Part shown: piece by piece, positions 47,907-59,538 of the stretch
Numbering within the stretch: position 1 is the stretch's first letter
Layout: every line of letters begins with the position of its first letter
The notes under the pieces: model-generated
The model's input: only the letters and a program-made list of their open reading frames with translations
Told to the model about the DNA's origin: nothing
Database searches by the model: none
Origin: Parietaria judaica
Taxonomy: Eukaryota > Streptophyta > Magnoliopsida > Rosales > Urticaceae
Assembly (NCBI GenBank): GCA_954871525.1
Contig: OX940860.1
Location: 26,630,001-26,694,000, forward strand
Direction of reading: 5' to 3'
Length of the DNA stretch: 64,000 nt
Translations under genes and position numbers: made by a program

Positions 47907-48479
47907 AAGAACGAGCGTGCCATTCTTCAACAATGAGGAAGTAAGTAAACAAGCGCTCCAAGTTTATGCTCTAGATCAGGACCCAAGAGCTTAAGTAGAG
48001 CGAGACCCTGTGAGAAAGAGATATGTGGGACCCACACGCTTGATGATAATTTTGATGAGGAGTGAGTGAGTAGGTAAATTGTTTGGTAGTATTTCCAAAA
48101 GAGAAATTGCTCAAAATAGTCAAATTGAAACATAGAATTAGCAAAATAGTCAAACTTTAGTTAATTTTGTAAACTAGCCAATTAACATGAGGTGACATAT
48201 TAATAACAATTTTTATCCATGTTTTACCCTTTAATTAATCATTTTGGATTATAATTTTTGTAATTAATTAAAATGAGAATTAAATTAATCAGCACAAATC
48301 ATGTTAACTGATCGTTTTTAAATTTAATTAAAAAAATTAAAAAAAATATAGTAATCACGTAGAATCAATCAACGATTAATGAGGAAGCTCAAAATTTATG
48401 AGACTAAATCTTTGATTATAACCTCTTTTGCTATTAATTAGGATAGTATTTTTGTATTTTAATATTCAAATAATTGCAA

Positions 48480-48665
48480 AAGAGGTTTCCACCTTCACCT
48501 CTGTTTCCACCACCTCTGCGAGCGCCAAGCTCCGAACGCCATCAATGGAGTCGCCTCGTCCTTCGCCGTCGTCGCTACGCTTGAAGTCGCCCCATCCTTC
48601 GCCGTCGTCGCTACGCTTGAAGTCGCCTCCTTCGAACAACGTGGAGCTCGCGAAAGAATAAGTGG
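48480..48665 (+). other. GC-rich exon-like patch with a 36-bp repeat
   Basis: A GC-rich open stretch reading MESPRPSPSSLRLKSPHPSP and on, in which a 36-bp unit (AAGTCGCC...CGTCGTCGCTACGCTTG) occurs twice. A donor-like AAACT|GTAAGT follows near 48671. It might be a captured gene fragment, as in Pack-MULEs, but I do not recognise the parent. Confidence 0.35.
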
Positions 48666-49365
48666 CAAAAACTGTAAGTTCTCGTTTAATACACTGTATA
48701 TTCGTGTTAATTCTTGTTTAATGTTCTTTAATTCATGGCAGATTTCTGTCGATTCATGTTAAAGTCTCTATTAAGATACGCTTTTATGTGTGTTTCTTGT
48801 TTCTGAATTCTGAATCATTGTTGTTACTTGTTAATGGATTAACATAATTTAACAGGTTAAAATCTGTCAAATTATCATCTAGTTTATTAATGTTAATATT
48901 GTGTTAATTCGTTTTAATTCACGTTTATTTTGTATTTATTTTGGATTATTCGTGTTTATTTAGGATTATCTTAACAGTTTGATCGTTGGTTCTTGCAGTG
49001 TTTTGTCAAAACAAGACCCTGACAGAGGATTAATTGAAATCGTCGTTCGTCGAGACTCAGGAGTGTATTTGTTGCCGGTGAATGTATAGAAAACTATTCA
49101 ATTTTTGTTTTTGAATTTTGAAATGTATTTTTGCTTACTGATTTTGCGTGTTGATTTTGGTGTACATGGTATTAGTTTGCCACTTGTTAGTCAATTCATA
49201 AACCATTCATAAAATGTACATGCGTTAATGTTTGTAATATAGTTAATTTGATCAAGAAATTCATATTAATGTTTGTAATATGACTTTATCAAATATATTT
49301 TACTCAACGACGAGTATTCTTGCTCCGATAAAAAAAACTCGTGTTCATAATGTTTGTTAATTCAC

Positions 49366-49610
49366 GTTGCTAATTCACTTCGATGAAACACAGATTCGTC
49401 CACGATGTTAATTCATGTTAATGCATGCTAAATTTGTTTTAATGTTCGTTGATTCACGTTGCTAATTCACTTCGATGAAACACAGATTCGTCCACGATGT
49501 TATTTCATGTTAATGCATGCTAAATTTGTGTTAATGTTCGTTGATTCACGTTGCTAATTCATGTTAATGCAACATACATATTTGTCTACGTTGTTAATTC
49601 ACGTTAATGC
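49366..49610. repeat. 92-bp tandem repeat
   Basis: GTTGCTAATTCAC(TT) starts at 49366, 49458 and 49550, exactly 92 bp apart. The first two units are nearly identical; the third is partial and diverged. Words such as GTTAATTCATGTTAATGC are scattered over the whole 48680-49610 stretch. Confidence 0.88.
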
Positions 49611-50359
49611 AACTCATTAATAGCCGGTGATGGGTCGCCGGTGATGGTTTTGCCGTTAATGGCCGGTGATGGTTTCGCCGATGATGGAAGCTCGAAGAAG
49701 AGGGAGGAAGCTCGACGAGAGTGTGGGTTTGATGAGAGAGAAATTAAGTGGTCAATGTTTTCAATTTAAAATTTGAATAATAACTTAAAATTAGGGGTGA
49801 TCAAGTATGAGGTGGTTGAATTTGGTTGTTACCATATTAATACCAATCTATATATATATAAAAGCAAAATAATCTCAAGGCCCAAAAATAAACAATTTCA
49901 ACCTCATTCTTTTTTCTCCTTTTTTTGAATTATTTTTAATAAAGCCCAAAAATAAACAATTTCAACCCCATTCTCTTTTCTCCTTTTTTTGAATTATTTT
50001 TAATAAAATAAATACAAGTGAGTGTTTACACGTTAAAGCTGTAAAGTTACAACTCTTCATGAGATAGGTAGTTATTTTAGGGAAATGGTAAGGTTGCAAC
50101 CCTTAAATTTAACAACTCTTCATGAAGAGGTATGCCTTTTCACTCTTCTCTGCGTCACGTCCTCACTCTTCTCTCAGCCAACTACAACAGTCGCAACATA
50201 TGATTAATAACCGCAAGCGGTTGAATATGCATCTTCTACATATATATCCTTTCATTAAAAAAAGAATATCATCGTCTCATTCATCTGCACCTCCCTCTCT
50301 TCCGATTCTCTCTGCAACTCTGCCTCACCTAAGTCAATAACTTTTTTGGACGTTTCCTC

Positions 50360-51020
50360 TTTCCGATGAGGGTGACTCATCTCTCTCTGTGTCTGCATGC
50401 TCGATCGCACAGTGAATCCACCGTAGCCAAGTCTGTCAACGTCGCTCGCCACAAAGCCTTCCCTACAACCAATCGATACTCCATCCGATCATCGAGACTC
50501 TGCTCTTTGTGCTTGATTGCAGAAATGTCGTTTTGAGAAGATATTTAAGGTCTGGTTTCACTATTTCATGATTTAGTGCATGAACTCCATCGCCATTTTT
50601 CGTCGCTCCCTGGCTCATATCCGCCGTCGTTGCACACCAGCAGCCGACAACGACCGCACCCGAGACTCCACCAGACGCCGCCGCGACCATCAGGTCTCTG
50701 GAACTCCGCTAAACCACCATCACGGAAGGTGCGGCTCTTCCAAGCATCACCGAAAAGGTCCGCCGGTGAACCTCCTAGAAGCCACGACGAGCTTGCGCAC
50801 CAGGCGATCGGAGAGCACTCCCAACGCGAATCTAGATCTGAATATGGGTCTCCTCCGCCGTGCTCACCACCACGTGCGAACGCCACCACAGAGGACTCTG
50901 GTGCTCCCATCAGCGCGCGCGGCAACCTCTGGCGGCCAAGGAAGTCGGCCGCGAAGGACGAAGAAAGGCTCGAGCGATAGGACAAGGAAGCCTCTTCGCT
51001 TTTGCTTCTCTGCTTGCTGA
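50360..51020. other. GC-rich, possibly captured gene fragment in the Helitron
   Basis: The composition jumps to GC-rich with open frames on both strands (for example 50580-51020 plus, 51039-50566 minus), but none shows a known domain. Helitrons often carry pieces of host genes, which would fit. At 51028-51116 a 45-bp unit (TTTTACTGCTCATTCGACATCAGA) is tandemly duplicated. Confidence 0.4.
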
Positions 51021-51234
51021 AGACAAAAAAAAAAATCACTTTGGCTTTTACTGCTCATTCGACATCAGAGGACAAAAAAAAAAGCCACTTTAGCTTTTAC
51101 TGCTCATTCGACATCAGAAAAAAGCAATATGTAAACATATTTGAGAGAGAATATTAATGTGTATACAATTTGAATATATATATTTATTATAAGAAAAACA
51201 AATATAAATATGTGCATTAAATTATAAAAGGCGC

Positions 51235-53682
51235 ATCAAGAAAAGCCGACGTACAAAGTCCGAAACCCGACGACGACGCCGGAGGCTCATCAGGGAAAAA
51301 TCTACGGGCAAAGTCCGGAACTCGACGACGATTCCAAAAGCTCATCAGGAAAAATCAACGGACGAATTCCGAAACCCGACGACGACGCCGGAGGCTCATT
51401 AGGGAAAGGCACTGGTCAAAGTCCAAAACCCGACGACAACGCCGAAGGCTCATCAGGGAATGACAACGATCAAAGTCATAAATCCGAATACAACACCCGA
51501 AGCCCAAATACGGCGCCAAAGGCTCATCAGGGCAAGACAACGACCTTGTTGTTCAAATCAGTCGCTTCGACAATCAGCAAGTTCATCTCGGCTCCCTCAT
51601 CGACATAAAGATTTGCATCAGTCGTCTCAATGACCCCAAGCTTTACGTCGTTCATCTCGACGATCCCAAGCTTCACATCGGTCGTCTCAACGACCCTAAG
51701 CTTTGCATCGGTCGCCTCAAAGACCCCTAACTTTGCATCGGTCACCTCAGCGACATCAAACTTTCAATTGGTCATCTCAGCGACCTCGAGATATGCATCG
51801 ATCGCCTCAACGGCACATATATTTGCGCCAGTCGTCTCAACGACCTCAAGATTCAAATCGGTTGTCTCCATAACCCCGAGATTTGCGTCGGTCGCCTCAA
51901 CGGCGTCCAGAATTTGTATCAATCGTCTCAACGATTTCAAGATTAGCATCAGTCTTCTGAACAACCTGAAGTTTTGCATCGATCGTCTCAACGAATTCAA
52001 GCTTCGCATTGGTCGTCCCAGCGAACTCAAGCTTTAAATCGCTCACCTCGATGGCCTCGAGTTTCACTTCAATCACCTTAAGGACCTCAAGTTTTATCTC
52101 AGTCACATGGTCAAAATTAGAACCACGAAGACGAAGTCGAAGGCTAGATAAAAAACAAAGCAAGCAAACAAAAGTGACGATCAAAGTCTGAGCAGAAAAA
52201 ATACTTTCGAAGCGCAAAGACCAAGACAAGGCCGAATCTTAGTTCCGTCAACTCGGGCGATAAGACCGAGAAAGGCAAGATCTTAATCCCGCCAACTCAG
52301 GCTCAAAGGCCGTGAAAAGACAAGATCTCAATCCTGCCAACTTAGGCAAATAAGACCGAGAAAGGCCGGATCTTAATCTCTCCGACTTAGGCAAAATAAG
52401 ACCGAGAAAGGTGCGATATTAATCCCACCTACTCGGGAAACACACCGAGAAATAAGACGCTAAGGCGCGAAACTCGACAAGACGCTACGGCGCGAAACTC
52501 GACAAGACGCTACGGCACGAAAGACCGGGAAGTTAGACGCTGAGGCGCAAAACCCTGGAAAAATACCAAGAAATAAGACGCTAAGGCGCGAAACTCGACA
52601 AGCGCTATGGCGCAAAAGACCGGGAAGTAAGACGCTAAGGCGCAAAAACTGGCAGAAAGAAACCAAGAAATAGGACGCTAAGGCGCGAAATCGACAAGAC
52701 GCTACGGCGCGAAAAAGCCAGGAAGTAAGACGCTAAGGCGCAAAACCTGGCAAAATACCGAGAAGTAAGATGCTAAAGCGCGACCGGCAAAACAATAAAA
52801 ACAAGATGCCTAGACGCATAAACCGGGAGCAAGATGTTCAGGCGCAAATCCGGCAAAAAACCCAAGAAATAGGTTACGTAAAGCATGATTTCTTGGTAAA
52901 TAAGTCCGAGACCATAAGACGCTCAGGCGCGAACATCGGAAAAAGACCAGAACCTGATTCTGGCATAAGTCCTGGATCGTAAGACGCTCAGGCGCAATCA
53001 CAGCAGAAGCTCCGGGGGTTGAGACGCTCATGCGCGAACCCAGACTAAAGACCGAATAACACATAGTTGGCATAAGTCCGAAACTGTAAGACGCTCAGGC
53101 GCGAACATCGGAAAAAGACCAGAACAAGATTCTGGCATAAGTCTAGGATTGTACGACGCTCAGGCGTAAACACCGGCAGCAGCTCGGGGGGTTGAGAAAC
53201 TTAGGCGCAAACTCCGACACAAGACCAAATTACTTATCTTTAACATAAGTTCAAAATCATAAGACGCCCAGGCGCAAACACTGACAGAAGATCGAAACAC
53301 AAAGAAGCCCAAGCCAGTCCAAATTCCAAAGAGCTCTTACGCTCACCGTTTCTAAGAAAAAATATGGACGGGTATCTCCCGGAACAACACCCGTAAATGC
53401 AAAACAGAAGGTTATTCCAAAAGACATCGAATCTGCAAACGCAAGCGTAGCTAAGGGGTTATCTCCCGAACGCCCCCGTAAAAACGGGAGGTGATTTCTG
53501 GGAAAATTCCTCACGATCGTAGATGTGAAACGATAAGGTTATCTCGCGGAACACCCCCGTCAGCATACACGGAGTGTTACTCCTCGGTACGCCCCCACAT
53601 ATCTTTTTAAACCACTAGCTCAAACACAGAAAGACAAAACAGTTTCTCGCCAGATAAAATCTCCCAAGAAACTGGGGGTTAA
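51235..53682 (+). mobile_element. Truncated gypsy-like element, internal non-coding region
   Basis: This leads into the 3' LTR at 53683 through a polypurine tract (ACTGGGGGTTAA, 53671-53682). It is nearly all minisatellite, in blocks: 51240-51540 (GCTCATCAGGGAAA units of about 60 bp), 51545-52110 (about 36-bp units with TCGTCTCAACGAC), 52240-52445 (AAGACCGAGAAAGG units), 52450-52800 (GACGCTAAGGCGCGAAA units) and 52900-53300 (about 120-bp units with AAGACGCTCAGGCGCGAAC). No gag or pol remains and no 5' LTR is seen. Large non-coding repeat-filled regions before the 3' LTR are known from Tat/Ogre-type gypsy elements. Confidence 0.75.
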
Positions 53683-54356
53683 TGTTATAGGTATTTTTGG
53701 AGCGTAGAAAAATTAAGGCCCAGCACAAAAAACCTGCCCAATAGGCTTAAAAGACTAAAAAAGTCCGCAAAGACGACCCGGGCCTGCCAACGGAAAGTCA
53801 ACCCAAAAAGTACACAAGACTCGGCCCGAAAAAAGTCACTAAAAATATAGTTAATTTTACCACAAAATAGGCTTTAAATTAATCGCGCACCGTGCACCGT
53901 TCACCGCGCAAGCAATATCATAATTGCTCAGAGGCCTAATAAAGTAATTATTAATTACTAAGAGGTCTCTGCACCCTTTTATAAATAGAAGCTTATTTCA
54001 ATCAAAACAGTAAGTCTGAATCAAACTCAGATCGACTCAAAACAACTCTAAAAACGCTTTCTAAAGCGTTAAAATCTCCGTTTTCCATTCTCTTAAATAT
54101 CCCAACTTAAATACCCGACTAATGTTGAGCGTCGGAGGTGGATACAGAGGCACCCCCTCCGTACCTCTTTAAGTTCACGTTTATTTAATCATTTCAGCAA
54201 AGTATACGGAGACGGAGTTCCGGAAGATATTTCCGGCCTATCAAGAACGACGAATAAAGCTTCAAGACCCTATTTGACCGCCAAGTGGTCATTGGGCCCT
54301 GCCCAAAATCAAGACTTGGGTCGCTTTAAGTGTTGATCCATTTTCTGGCATTAACA
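53683..54356 (+). repeat. 3' LTR of the truncated gypsy-like element
   Basis: A 674-bp LTR from TGTTATAGGTATTTTTGG to GGCATTAACA. It shares its ends and the AATGTTGAGCGTCGGA motif with the solo LTRs at 26144, 44609 and (ends only) 20399. The polypurine tract before it fixes the orientation as plus. Confidence 0.88.
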
Positions 54357-56136
54357 ACATATATTTTGAATGAATAAGTGTCAACCTTGAATCTATAGTT
54401 GTTTTCTTGATATTTATTTTTCACTCACTGTTTTTTCCTTTCCATCAAGCTCTACTCTCCGTGTTTTTTTCACTGCTCAGTTTGTTTTTTTGCTTAAAAG
54501 GTGTTATTTTTATGTTGACGAATTTCAGTAAGTTTTAGGCCTCTGATTCCTTTTCGGTTGGTTGTTTAGCTGATTGGAACTTCACAAGGTCGGGTCGGAG
54601 CCTTTCGCAACAAGTGAACTTTGGGTCTATTGAGGGATTTGAGGGCATTTCCCGAGGTACATATTACTGCATCTTTTCAAGATTGTCTTGCTCATATTGA
54701 TCTTTATATATATCATGTTTAAATTCTCAAACCTTATGTTTTGTCATGAAAACTAGGATCTTTGAAAAATAATATAATTTTCTACATGGTATTTGCATTA
54801 TAAGTAGACTAATTTTTGAAATGCTGAAACATTTAATCTCAAGAACTTACTCCTTGACATTAATTAGTGTTCTTTTACAGCAAATTTATTTTTCAAAATA
54901 TGCATCTTTATCTTTATCGATGGTAGCATATGGTTCTTAGATTCACTCATGGGTTCACATAAAGAAATTCACAATATTTGGTAGATTGTTGATTGGGATT
55001 ATTTAGTATACAAAATAAACATTAAATATAGTAAGTTGCATTATCTCAGAAAAAATTATATGGTTCTGAAATCAAATAGGCTAAATTGCATGCATAAAAA
55101 GATTACTTCTTTTTTTTTTTAGGAAAATAAAAGGATTACTCTTTGATGTTGGGCTAATGTGAATCATGCTACGTGGCTATGGGGTTAGGTTTTCGTGTCA
55201 GTATGCAAATTCATGGTTCATCCCAATGGAGTGGACAATCATCAACTACTTTTCATTTACATATTTGTTTTGTTTAGCTAATGTTGCAGTCTAGCTAAGG
55301 AATCAAAAATATTTTTGAGCTTACAAACTGAAAATGTTTTATAGAGTCGGTTGAGTTCTTTGTAAACATGTCAACTATGAGAAAGGTAATAATCTAGATT
55401 CCAATGTGCTTAAATATTGATAGAACATGCCTATATAAACAATGAGACATCAGAATGCCCGGTCAATGGATCAATTCAGTCAATTCAGCATATTTACTAT
55501 GCTAATATTATATTATTTTATAATATATCACAAATTATTTACATCAATATAAATAATATTTAATTTGTACACGTAAATTATAGACATCATGATTTATTAT
55601 TTTAGAATATTAGCTCTTCACGTAACTATTGATATTACGAATGTAGGGCCTCTCTTACTCTATAATTTTCCTTACCGAATTTGGGAATTATAGTTTTTTT
55701 TCTTACACGAAGAGTTATTATATAAGTCATTTATGGTAAAAAGATTGTGATATATTTAATTAAAAAAAATATCACTGACCTCACTTAAGAAAATTTAGCA
55801 ATTGTCGGATTTATATTTTGAAGTATGTCTTTTAGCTAAAATATATTAAATCAAACTAATCAATTTATTCGATGTTTTTTACATCACCACGCGAAGCGTG
55901 GTGTCGGTCCACTAGTTTCAATTAATACCAATATTTTCAATTAATGATAATTTTTTTTACCGAATAAACAACCCATTTTTATGTTTCAAATTTTTATTTA
56001 TTTTTTAAAACATAAGGGCAACAATGTAATTGGAGTTTTGTTTAAGTGATATATTGGCTAGTTTACAAAATTAACCAAAGTTTGGCTATTTTGCTAAACA
56101 CACTTTAAGTTTGGCTATTACTCTAAAGAGCCATTT

Positions 56137-57289
56137 CCAAAAAGCAATTTGAGGAATAGGTAAGTGTTTTTTTTTTTTTTTGAAACGGAAATAGGTAAGT
56201 GTTTGGTGGTGTTTCCAAAAAGCATTTTTTGTTTTGTTTTTTAAAAGTTCAAAAATATATGTATATATATATATATTATATAATAGGAAAATTTGTTTTT
56301 TATATCCTCAATTTTAATTTTTTATTTGATTTGATGATTTTACCATTCATCTTCCTTTTTTTACCCTTCATCTTCTTCCTTTTTAAAAATCAATACTTAA
56401 AAATAAAACTCTAAATCGAATGTATATTTGGTGAAAAATAAAACTAGATGAAATATAAAATTTTCAGAAATTAGTAATAAAGGGTAATTTTGAGTTTTTA
56501 AGAATAAAATTTATTAGAGAATATATAAAAAAAAATCTAAAATAAACTTTGAGGGTATACTTTAACTGTTTTTGAAACTTGAGAGAATATTTTTATCAAA
56601 AATAAAAGTTGAGAATATAGAAAAGCAAATTACCCTATAAATATGATTGGTTATGTTTTCTGTAAAATATTTAATCAAAATATCTTTTCATCTTAGTAAA
56701 TTTACACTTAACAATTGAAAAAACATATTTAGTTTCTTCCTTACTTTTATTTTACTAATCGGTTTTGATGAGACAAACAAACTTTAAAGTTGATACATAC
56801 AAGTACAACATCAAATTAGTGATTATTGATCCTAATTAATTGATGTTAGGTAATTCGTCTTTATATTCCCACCCCACATGCGACTACTAAACCCTTAAGT
56901 GAGAACCCCATATTTTTCATTCAGAGTAAACACGGAAATTAATAATTTTGTTCCGTTTTTTTTTTTGAACTTGTTCTTACGTGATTCCGTCCTTGTTGAT
57001 CATAAATTAAGTACTAATGCCACTAATATTCTTATATTTTATTAATATAAAAAAATTGTGAAAACATGAAATTAAACCAAATTTGTTTGGCCTAGTATTA
57101 AATCTTGAATTTTATCTGTTGAGGCGCAAAAGTTGCGTATATATGTAATATTGACCGATAGGTACATGTAATTTTAGCTAATAATATGGTTCGAATAAAA
57201 AATAAAATAAAAACATGAATTCATTAACCATTAAAAATTCTTTATTTTAAAATTATTTTATTATATTTGTAAAACTGGATTTTGGGTTG
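56137..57289. other. AT-rich intergenic DNA
   Basis: Low-complexity DNA with a TA run near 56258-56280. The flank GTTTGGTGGTGTTTCCAAAAAGC at 56199 repeats DNA to the left of the long-TIR element (48081). No gene is supported. Confidence 0.5.
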
Positions 57290-57849
57290 GCCCGTTGAAC
57301 TTCAGCCACAAGCTTAGAACTCTGTCTCTCTCTCTCTGATTTCGGAAGTGGCGAGACGAGAGAAGCTCATCCTGTGCAATGGATAATCTCCAACGCATTT
57401 GGATGTGACTCAAAACCCAGTTCCAGTTTTATGGATTCTTCATCATCGACTTGATTTTCGCTGCGTAGGTAAGTTTCTTTTCTTCTTCGAGCATTGTCTC
57501 AATCGAAGTTTTATGTTAAGAACTCTCTTTGTCTACTCTAGGTTTTATGAAATTTGAGGCTTTATATGAAAGGTTATTTATGTTGGTTGGTAGAAAGTTC
57601 AACTCTTGAAAGTACCTAGTAAAGAAGCTGGCATTTATGTAGATTTGGGGATTTATGAAATGGGAAAATGTTAAGAATTCGTGACCAGAATCCGTTTTTA
57701 TTGTCTCGGCCCGTTCTAGCTTCGTGTTACGACGTATTTTATAAGATATTTTGATCCGGGGCCGGGGTCGGGGCTTGTCCCCGTCGTATGGACCTTTTGG
57801 TTCGCTGATTATTGCGATAATGTGCCAAATTTTTCAGGTCCTTCATGTA

Positions 57850-58912
57850 ATGATGGCATGTCAAACACGAATCATGTCATGCTTCACATTAACGCAGAAC
57901 GAAGCGTATGAGAAGTCTGCGGCAATGGCGACTTGTCACGGGTGTAGTTCGTATACTGAACCGGCCTCAAATGCTCAAAATAAAAGGCTCAGCTTCAGAT
58001 CCGCTTTGTTTCCTCGAGAAAGGTACGTATCAAACTTGAACTTTTCGCTTTTGCTTTCAAGTGGAGTTTTGATTTGTGTAGATTTTGTAAATTTTCTTGC
58101 TCTGTTCTTTTAGCTTTCTCAGTTGCTAAAAGTTTGCACCTTTCAAACTGAATTTGTTAAACTTCTGTTGTTGATGAAGCGGTTTCCATAAAATAAAATA
58201 TTGACGGAAACTAGCCTTCGCCTTAGATTCTAAACCCTAAGCCCCAGACCCCAAATTAATACTTTATCGAGACTATGACTTCTTTAAGCTTCTTGCTGCA
58301 AAAAAACAAACATATAACTACATATAACTTCCATTTTAGTGGCATTAACTCCTCATGAAACAGCTTTCAGTCAACAAAACATGGAACTAAAATTCGCCTT
58401 ACACCTTAAACTGTGAATTAAATTGAACCCTTCTTTCCGCTGCCCTTCATTCTTAATGAAACAGCTTCCGGTCAACGAAAAAAGGATGGAAACTAGGCTT
58501 CGCCTTGGACACGGGAGGCTTAGCAGGGAACGACTCACAAGACAGCTCCAACGATCCGGGTGGGCCCAACCTGGGTGGCACCCGATTGGGCCGGATCGTG
58601 AGTGCCGGCGGCCGGCAACTACTCGGGAAGCTGAACGAGGCGAGAAAGAATTTCCCCATGAAGGTGTTCCTGGTTCTTCTAGGTTTCTACACAGCGAACG
58701 CGTTGGCCACGATTCTCGGCCAGACTGGCGATTGGGATGTTTTGGTCGCCGGCGTGGTAGTTGCCGCCATCGAAGGCATCGGAATGCTAATGTACCGAAA
58801 GCCGCCGTCGTTTTCTAACAAGAGGCTTCAGTCCTTTGCGGGGATGGTGAACTTCTGGAAAGCCGGAGTCTGCTTAGGGCTTTTCGTTGATGCCTTCAAA
58901 CTCGGTAGCTAG
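57850..58912 (+). CDS. YCF20-like plastid protein (DUF565; NPQ6/NPQ7 family)
   Basis: Coding exons 57850-58022 and 58465-58912 join to 206 residues. The conserved part matches the YCF20 family: RLGRIVSAGGRQLLGKLNEA, GFYTANALATILGQTGDWD, GIGMLMYRKPP and KAGVCLGLFVDAFKLG, with two to three membrane spans. The first 75 or so residues look like a plastid transit peptide (Ser/Thr/Ala and basic residues, few acids). In Arabidopsis and Chlamydomonas such proteins affect thermal dissipation of excess light. A 5' UTR intron is likely (donor at 57469, acceptor ending 57837), with the first exon around 57300-57468. The ATG at 57850 is followed by another at 57853; either may be used. Polyadenylation signals AATAAATC occur near 59094 and, in a duplicate, near 59515. 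Confidence 0.92.
58173..58405 (+). repeat. Two degenerate copies of the YCF20-like exon start, within the intron
   Basis: The sequence around the real acceptor (58455-58511) recurs, diverged, at 58173-58229 and at 58354-58405. Shared words are ATGAA(A/G)C(A/G)G, GGAAACTA and TTCGCCTTA/G. The copy at 58354 keeps the AACAG|CTTTC acceptor form. Confidence 0.75.
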
Positions 58913-59119
58913 GACTTGATTAGGGTGTTGGTTTCTTCATAGAAATTTTTGTAGGTTTTTTCGAGATTAAATTGTTTGTCCGGTTGTTCGAAGTGAGAAA
59001 GTGAGAGAGAAGGGTAGTTTGATTCGGGTTTTTAATTTTCTAGTTTGGAAATCTTGTTGTGTTATAATATCTTGGTCTTCAAGTTGAGCTGGTAATAAAT
59101 CAAGAAAACAAATCATTGC

Positions 59120-59538
59120 TTGCGTAAATGCCGAACTACTGCAAAGCCGGTGTCTGCTTAGTGATTAGGGCTTTTCCTCGATGCCGTCAAACTCGGTAGC
59201 TAGAATTTGATCTTCCTATGCTCGTGATTAGGGTGTCTGTTTTGATGAGTTTCTTTGAGGTAAATTCCTTAGTCCGTTGTTTGGAAACCGAGGAAATTAG
59301 GAGACCAAACTATTTTGTTCCTATGCGCTTGATTATGGCATTTGTTTCTTCTTAGGTTTCGAGATTGGTAAAGTTTTTCCAGTGTCCTCGAGATGGATTT
59401 CTTCGTCCGCATTGTTTGGAAAGCGAGAAAGTAAGAGAGAATGGTAGCTCGATTCGTGGCCTTATAGGATTTTGATAGATCTTGTGTAAAATGTTGATCG
59501 CGGAGTTGAGCTGATAATAAATCTGGAAGAGGATTCAT
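59120..59538 (+). repeat. Duplicated 3' end of the YCF20-like gene
   Basis: 59128-59210 copies the last coding stretch (GCAAAGCCGGTGTCTGC...CTCGGTAGCT), with an 8-bp insertion that shifts the frame. 59290-59535 copies the 3' UTR up to a second AATAAATC. It lies directly downstream of the gene in the same orientation. Confidence 0.82.

Larger units (their letters stand above)
49847..55915 (+). mobile_element. Helitron, non-autonomous, with a nested gypsy element
   Basis: The 5' end is TCTATATATATATAAAAGC directly after an A (49846). The 3' end is CTAG (55912-55915) followed by T, preceded by a perfect hairpin, CACCACGC-GAA-GCGTGGTG (55885-55903), 8 bp before the CTAG. These are the diagnostic Helitron features: TC start, hairpin plus CTRR end, insertion between A and T with no target duplication. 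No RepHel protein is present. It carries a GC-rich captured-looking segment (about 50360-51020) and the gypsy remnant. Confidence 0.88.
48104..56136. mobile_element. Long-TIR (MULE-like) element containing nested transposons
   Basis: Left end AAATTGCTCAAAATAGTC and right end (complement) AAATGGCTCTTTAGAGTA open inverted arms of about 80 bp that share AGCAAAATAG(T/C)CAAACTTT and TTAATTTTGTAAACTAGCC. The next bases outside are CCAAAAGAG and CCAAAAAGC, only partly alike, so the target duplication is uncertain. It has no recognisable transposase. A Helitron sits inside it. Confidence 0.7.

Noticed and set aside
48420..48665. Possible intact small gene with a Ser/Pro-rich product
   Set aside because: The open frame is a 36-bp repeat with no known domain and lies inside a transposon; listed only as an exon-like patch.
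50566..51039. 157-codon minus-strand frame in the Helitron
   Set aside because: Overlapping long frames occur on both strands because the segment is GC-rich; none shows a domain.
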